The notes below the pieces were generated by a model. The model was given only the letters and a program-made list of their open reading frames with translations. It was not told the origin of the DNA and searched no databases. The position numbers and the translations under genes were made by a program. Below are positions 15,278 to 17,070 of a stretch of 17,070 nt of DNA, in pieces (the stretch's first letter is position 1; the number at the start of each line of letters is the position of its first letter). This DNA is from Candidatus Equinaster intestinalis (GTDB taxonomy: Bacteria; Bacillota_A; Clostridia; Oscillospirales; Acutalibacteraceae), in NCBI GenBank assembly GCA_018065375.1, contig JAGHTJ010000190.1, positions 1 to 17,070 on the forward strand, in the 5' to 3' direction.

Positions 15278-15952
15278 ATGGTAATAACTCTCATCCGCAC
15301 TTTTATTCTTTATATTTTCGTAACCATAGGTATTCGTTTGATGGGCAAGCGCCAAATCGGTGATATGCAACCCAACGAGCTTGTGGTTACTTTGCTTATA
15401 TCCGAAATTGCGGCAATTCCGCTTCAGGACACCACACAACCCCTCATCAACGGTGTTGTGGCGATTTTCGTGCTCGTAATAATTGAAATCGTTTTATCGG
15501 CGATAGCAATGAAGAGCGGATTTATAAGAAAGATTTTAAGCGGGCAATCGGTAATAATTATCGAAAACGGCAAAATCGACCAGCAGGCGATGAAAAAGGT
15601 AAGGCTCACCGTAATAGATTTAATAGAATTACTGCGTTCAAAGGACGTTTTCGACATTTCCACCGTGGCATACGCCATACTCGAGGTAAACGGAAGCTTG
15701 AGCGTACTGCTCAAAAACACCGAACAGACCGTAACCAAAAACGATATGAAGATAAAAACTGAAAAGGACGGTCTGCTTTTACCCGTAATAGTAGACGGAA
15801 AAATTATTCCCGATGCCCTTAAAAACGACCGTATAAGCGAGGAAAAATTCGATAAAATCTTAAAAAGCAAAAAGATAAATCCCGATAATGTATTTTTGAT
15901 GAGCCTCGATTCAAACGGCAAAAACACCGTAATAAGAAAAGAGGAAAAATGA
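15278..15952 (+). CDS. DUF421 (YetF-family) membrane protein
   Basis: A 224-residue protein with three predicted N-terminal membrane segments (about 3-21, 35-50, 58-80) and a soluble C-terminal YetF-type domain containing SVIIIENGKI and a LLRSKDVFDISTVAYAILEVNGSLSV stretch of the usual kind. Family members occur in Bacillus and Clostridia, several linked to sporulation or the envelope, but the biochemical role is not established. GGTGA is the ribosome binding site. It overlaps the next gene by four bases. Confidence 0.88.
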   Translation: MVITLIRTFILYIFVTIGIRLMGKRQIGDMQPNELVVTLLISEIAAIPLQDTTQPLINGVVAIFVLVIIEIVLSAIAMKSGFIRKILSGQSVIIIENGKIDQQAMKKVRLTVIDLIELLRSKDVFDISTVAYAILEVNGSLSVLLKNTEQTVTKNDMKIKTEKDGLLLPVIVDGKIIPDALKNDRISEEKFDKILKSKKINPDNVFLMSLDSNGKNTVIRKEEK

Positions 15953-16329
15953 TGAAAAGAATTATTGCCGCCGGGGTTCTCGGCGTTATAATAGCCGTTT
16001 GCTGTATTGCAAATACGGTTTATATAAAAAGGTCTTACGGCGAATTAACGGAAGACATCAACCTTCTTAAAAAGGAATACTCGGTATCTTACGAGTCGGC
16101 CGCCGAAAAAGCCGAAAAGTTTGAGGAAAAATGGGTAAAAAAAGAAGCCCTGCTTTCGATTTTCGCAAACCACGGAATTGTTGACGAAATCGGGGTTTCC
16201 ATTTCGAAACTGCCGATATACGCCCGCTTTAAATCGGACGATATGTTTTTATCCGAATGCCGAAGCATTGAGCTCGAGCTTACCCACATGCTCAAGGACA
16301 CGCAGATTACCACTCACAGCGTATTTTAG
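15949..16329 (+). CDS. DUF4363-like membrane-anchored small protein
   Basis: A 126-residue protein starting inside the DUF421 stop (ATGATG region), indicating coupled translation. It has one N-terminal hydrophobic segment (about 4-24), then a charged helical region including a probable coiled coil (AAEKAEKFEEKWVKKEAL), and no catalytic motif. Pairing with a DUF421 gene is typical for DUF4363 proteins in Clostridia. Function is unknown; the domain name is from general resemblance and gene order. Confidence 0.75.
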   Translation: MMKRIIAAGVLGVIIAVCCIANTVYIKRSYGELTEDINLLKKEYSVSYESAAEKAEKFEEKWVKKEALLSIFANHGIVDEIGVSISKLPIYARFKSDDMFLSECRSIELELTHMLKDTQITTHSVF

Positions 16330-16338
16330 CAAACAAAA

Positions 16339-16363
16339 AACAGACCACTGCGTGTGGTCTGTT
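16339..16363 (-). terminator. rpsT terminator, possibly bidirectional
   Basis: AACAGACCAC (16339-16348) pairs perfectly with GTGGTCTGTT (16354-16363) around a five-base loop. On the minus strand the hairpin is followed by a run of six T residues, fitting rpsT, which ends at 16381. On the plus strand the following TCTCGTTTC is a weak T tract, so ending of the rex cluster here is less certain. Confidence 0.82.
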
Positions 16364-16380
16364 CTCGTTTCAAAACTCAA

Positions 16381-16641
16381 TTAGTTTGCTTTGTTTAAAC
16401 GTGTAACCAAAGCAGATTTTTTATGAGCCGCAGTATTCTTATGAAGAATACCCTTTGAAGCAGCCTGGTCGATTTTCTTAACAGCAGCTTTTACTGCCTC
16501 GCCGGCATTTGCATCCTTGCTCTCGATAGCAGCATCAGCCTTCTTTACTGCTGTTTTAAGAGCAGAACGATAAGCCTTATTACGTTCTGCATTAGCCTCG
16601 CCAACGAGAACACGCTTTTTTGCTGATTTAATATTCGGCAT
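16381..16641 (-). CDS. rpsT: 30S ribosomal protein S20
   Basis: An 86-residue basic helical protein that binds 16S rRNA early in small-subunit assembly. The start MPNIKSAKKR and the body, including AERNKAYRSALKTAVKKA and a late HKNTAAHKKSAL, are diagnostic. The start is ATG at 16641 with AGGAGG on the minus strand just upstream; the open frame continues upstream to 16812, but that part is non-coding and overlaps gpr. It is divergent from gpr, the arrangement usual in Clostridia. Confidence 0.97.
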   Translation of the reverse strand: MPNIKSAKKRVLVGEANAERNKAYRSALKTAVKKADAAIESKDANAGEAVKAAVKKIDQAASKGILHKNTAAHKKSALVTRLNKAN

Positions 16642-16672
16642 TGTCGCACCTCCTAAAGAATAATCACGTAAT

Positions 16673-16678
16673 AGTATA
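16673..16678 (-). promoter_or_regulatory. Possible -10 of the rpsT promoter
   Basis: On the minus strand TATACT lies about 32 bases before the rpsT start. No good -35 is present at 16-18 bases; a TTGCTT is 20 bases away. The position is sensible but the evidence is thin. Confidence 0.3.
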
Positions 16679-16756
16679 TTACCACCTTTTAATAAAAAAA
16701 GCAATAGTTTTTTTATATTTTTTAAAAAACCGCAAATAATATCTTTGGTGATAGCT

Positions 16757-17070
16757 TTGAATTCGAGAACTGATTTGGCAGTTGAAAAGCTTGAAGAGGT
16801 AAAAACGGACATCAGCGGTACTGAAAACGAATGTTACTATGCGGCGCCTGTTACCTTCACGAAAACACGAATTTTAACAAAAGAGGCGGCCGCGCGGATA
16901 GGAAAGCCTATCGGGGAATACTTGACGGCGGAAATTCCCGATTTTACCGTTTGCTCCGATGATTTTGAAGAATTATCTGAAATTTTGGCCAAAGAAATTT
17001 CAAGTTTTCTTCCCTGCCCTCTTCAAACCGTGCTTGTAATAGGACTCGGCAACAGAGAAATCACCCCTGA
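16757..17070 (+). CDS. gpr: Germination protease GPR, N-terminal part (runs off window)
   Basis: Aspartic-type endopeptidase that degrades small acid-soluble proteins when spores germinate. The 104 visible residues include SRTDLAVEKLEEV near the start, TKTRILTKEAA, GEYLTAEIPDF and VLVIGLGNREITP, which correspond in order to Bacillus GPR. The window ends two bases into the next codon, which in the family encodes an Asp proposed as catalytic. There is no ATG in the open frame; TTG 16757 is chosen because GGTGAT (16747-16752), complementary to the 16S rRNA end, sits four bases before it. GTG 16748 and TTG 16745 are alternatives. The rpsT-gpr order is standard in Clostridia. Forespore sigma-factor control is expected, but no clear SigF/SigG promoter was found. 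Confidence 0.93.
   Translation, partial: MNSRTDLAVEKLEEVKTDISGTENECYYAAPVTFTKTRILTKEAAARIGKPIGEYLTAEIPDFTVCSDDFEELSEILAKEISSFLPCPLQTVLVIGLGNREITP

Noticed and set aside
16642..16756. SigF/SigG promoter for gpr
   Set aside because: GTATA at 16674-16678 resembles a -35, but no acceptable CATnnTA -10 lies 17-18 bases downstream.
16642..16812. N-terminal extension of the rpsT open frame
   Set aside because: S20 begins MPNIKSAKK, a strong AGGAGG precedes that ATG, and the extension overlaps gpr in the opposite strand.

Overview
The window looks like the chromosome of an anaerobic, endospore-forming member of the Clostridia, probably a gut or rumen Oscillospirales-type bacterium. The evidence is a T-box leader, strong GGAGG ribosome binding sites, ferredoxin-linked 2-oxoacid chemistry, a Rex redox repressor, the spore protease gene gpr next to rpsT, and moderate GC. 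No mobile element, CRISPR array, tRNA or rRNA was seen. The organism assignment is inference; no ribosomal RNA is present to anchor it.

Region 1 (1-13150) is one long plus-strand operon of ten genes behind a textbook T-box riboswitch. The specifier codon reads ATC (isoleucine), and the antiterminator and terminator can both be folded by eye. The genes are two tandem paralogues with a helix-turn-helix + cupin + acyl-CoA synthetase architecture, a small P-loop ATPase, a complete four-subunit branched-chain 2-oxoacid:ferredoxin oxidoreductase (delta, alpha, beta, gamma), a 2-isopropylmalate-synthase-like protein that has lost its catalytic and metal residues but keeps the allosteric domain, a fusion of a degraded sugar-isomerase TIM barrel to another acyl-CoA synthetase, and a leucine-dehydrogenase-family enzyme. 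A bidirectional terminator closes the operon.

Taken together, the set fits scavenging of branched short-chain acids into branched-chain amino acids: acid + ATP + CoA to acyl-CoA, reductive carboxylation by reduced ferredoxin to the 2-oxoacid, then amination. Induction by uncharged tRNA-Ile, AMP-forming activation and an apparent loss of the NAD-specific Asp in the dehydrogenase all favour this biosynthetic direction over amino-acid fermentation. The individual steps are known from rumen bacteria and methanogens. What looks new is the T-box-controlled operon, its triple-domain synthetases and its two adjacent TIM-barrel proteins with eroded active sites.

Region 2 (13164-16329) has serS on the minus strand, facing the operon end, and divergent from a plus-strand rex - DUF421 - DUF4363 cluster. 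Each side of the serS/rex gap has a good promoter, and a nested inverted repeat spans both.

Region 3 (16339-17070) holds rpsT (ribosomal protein S20, minus strand) with its terminator, and divergently the beginning of gpr. The gpr gene lacks an ATG start, appears to use TTG, and runs off the window end.
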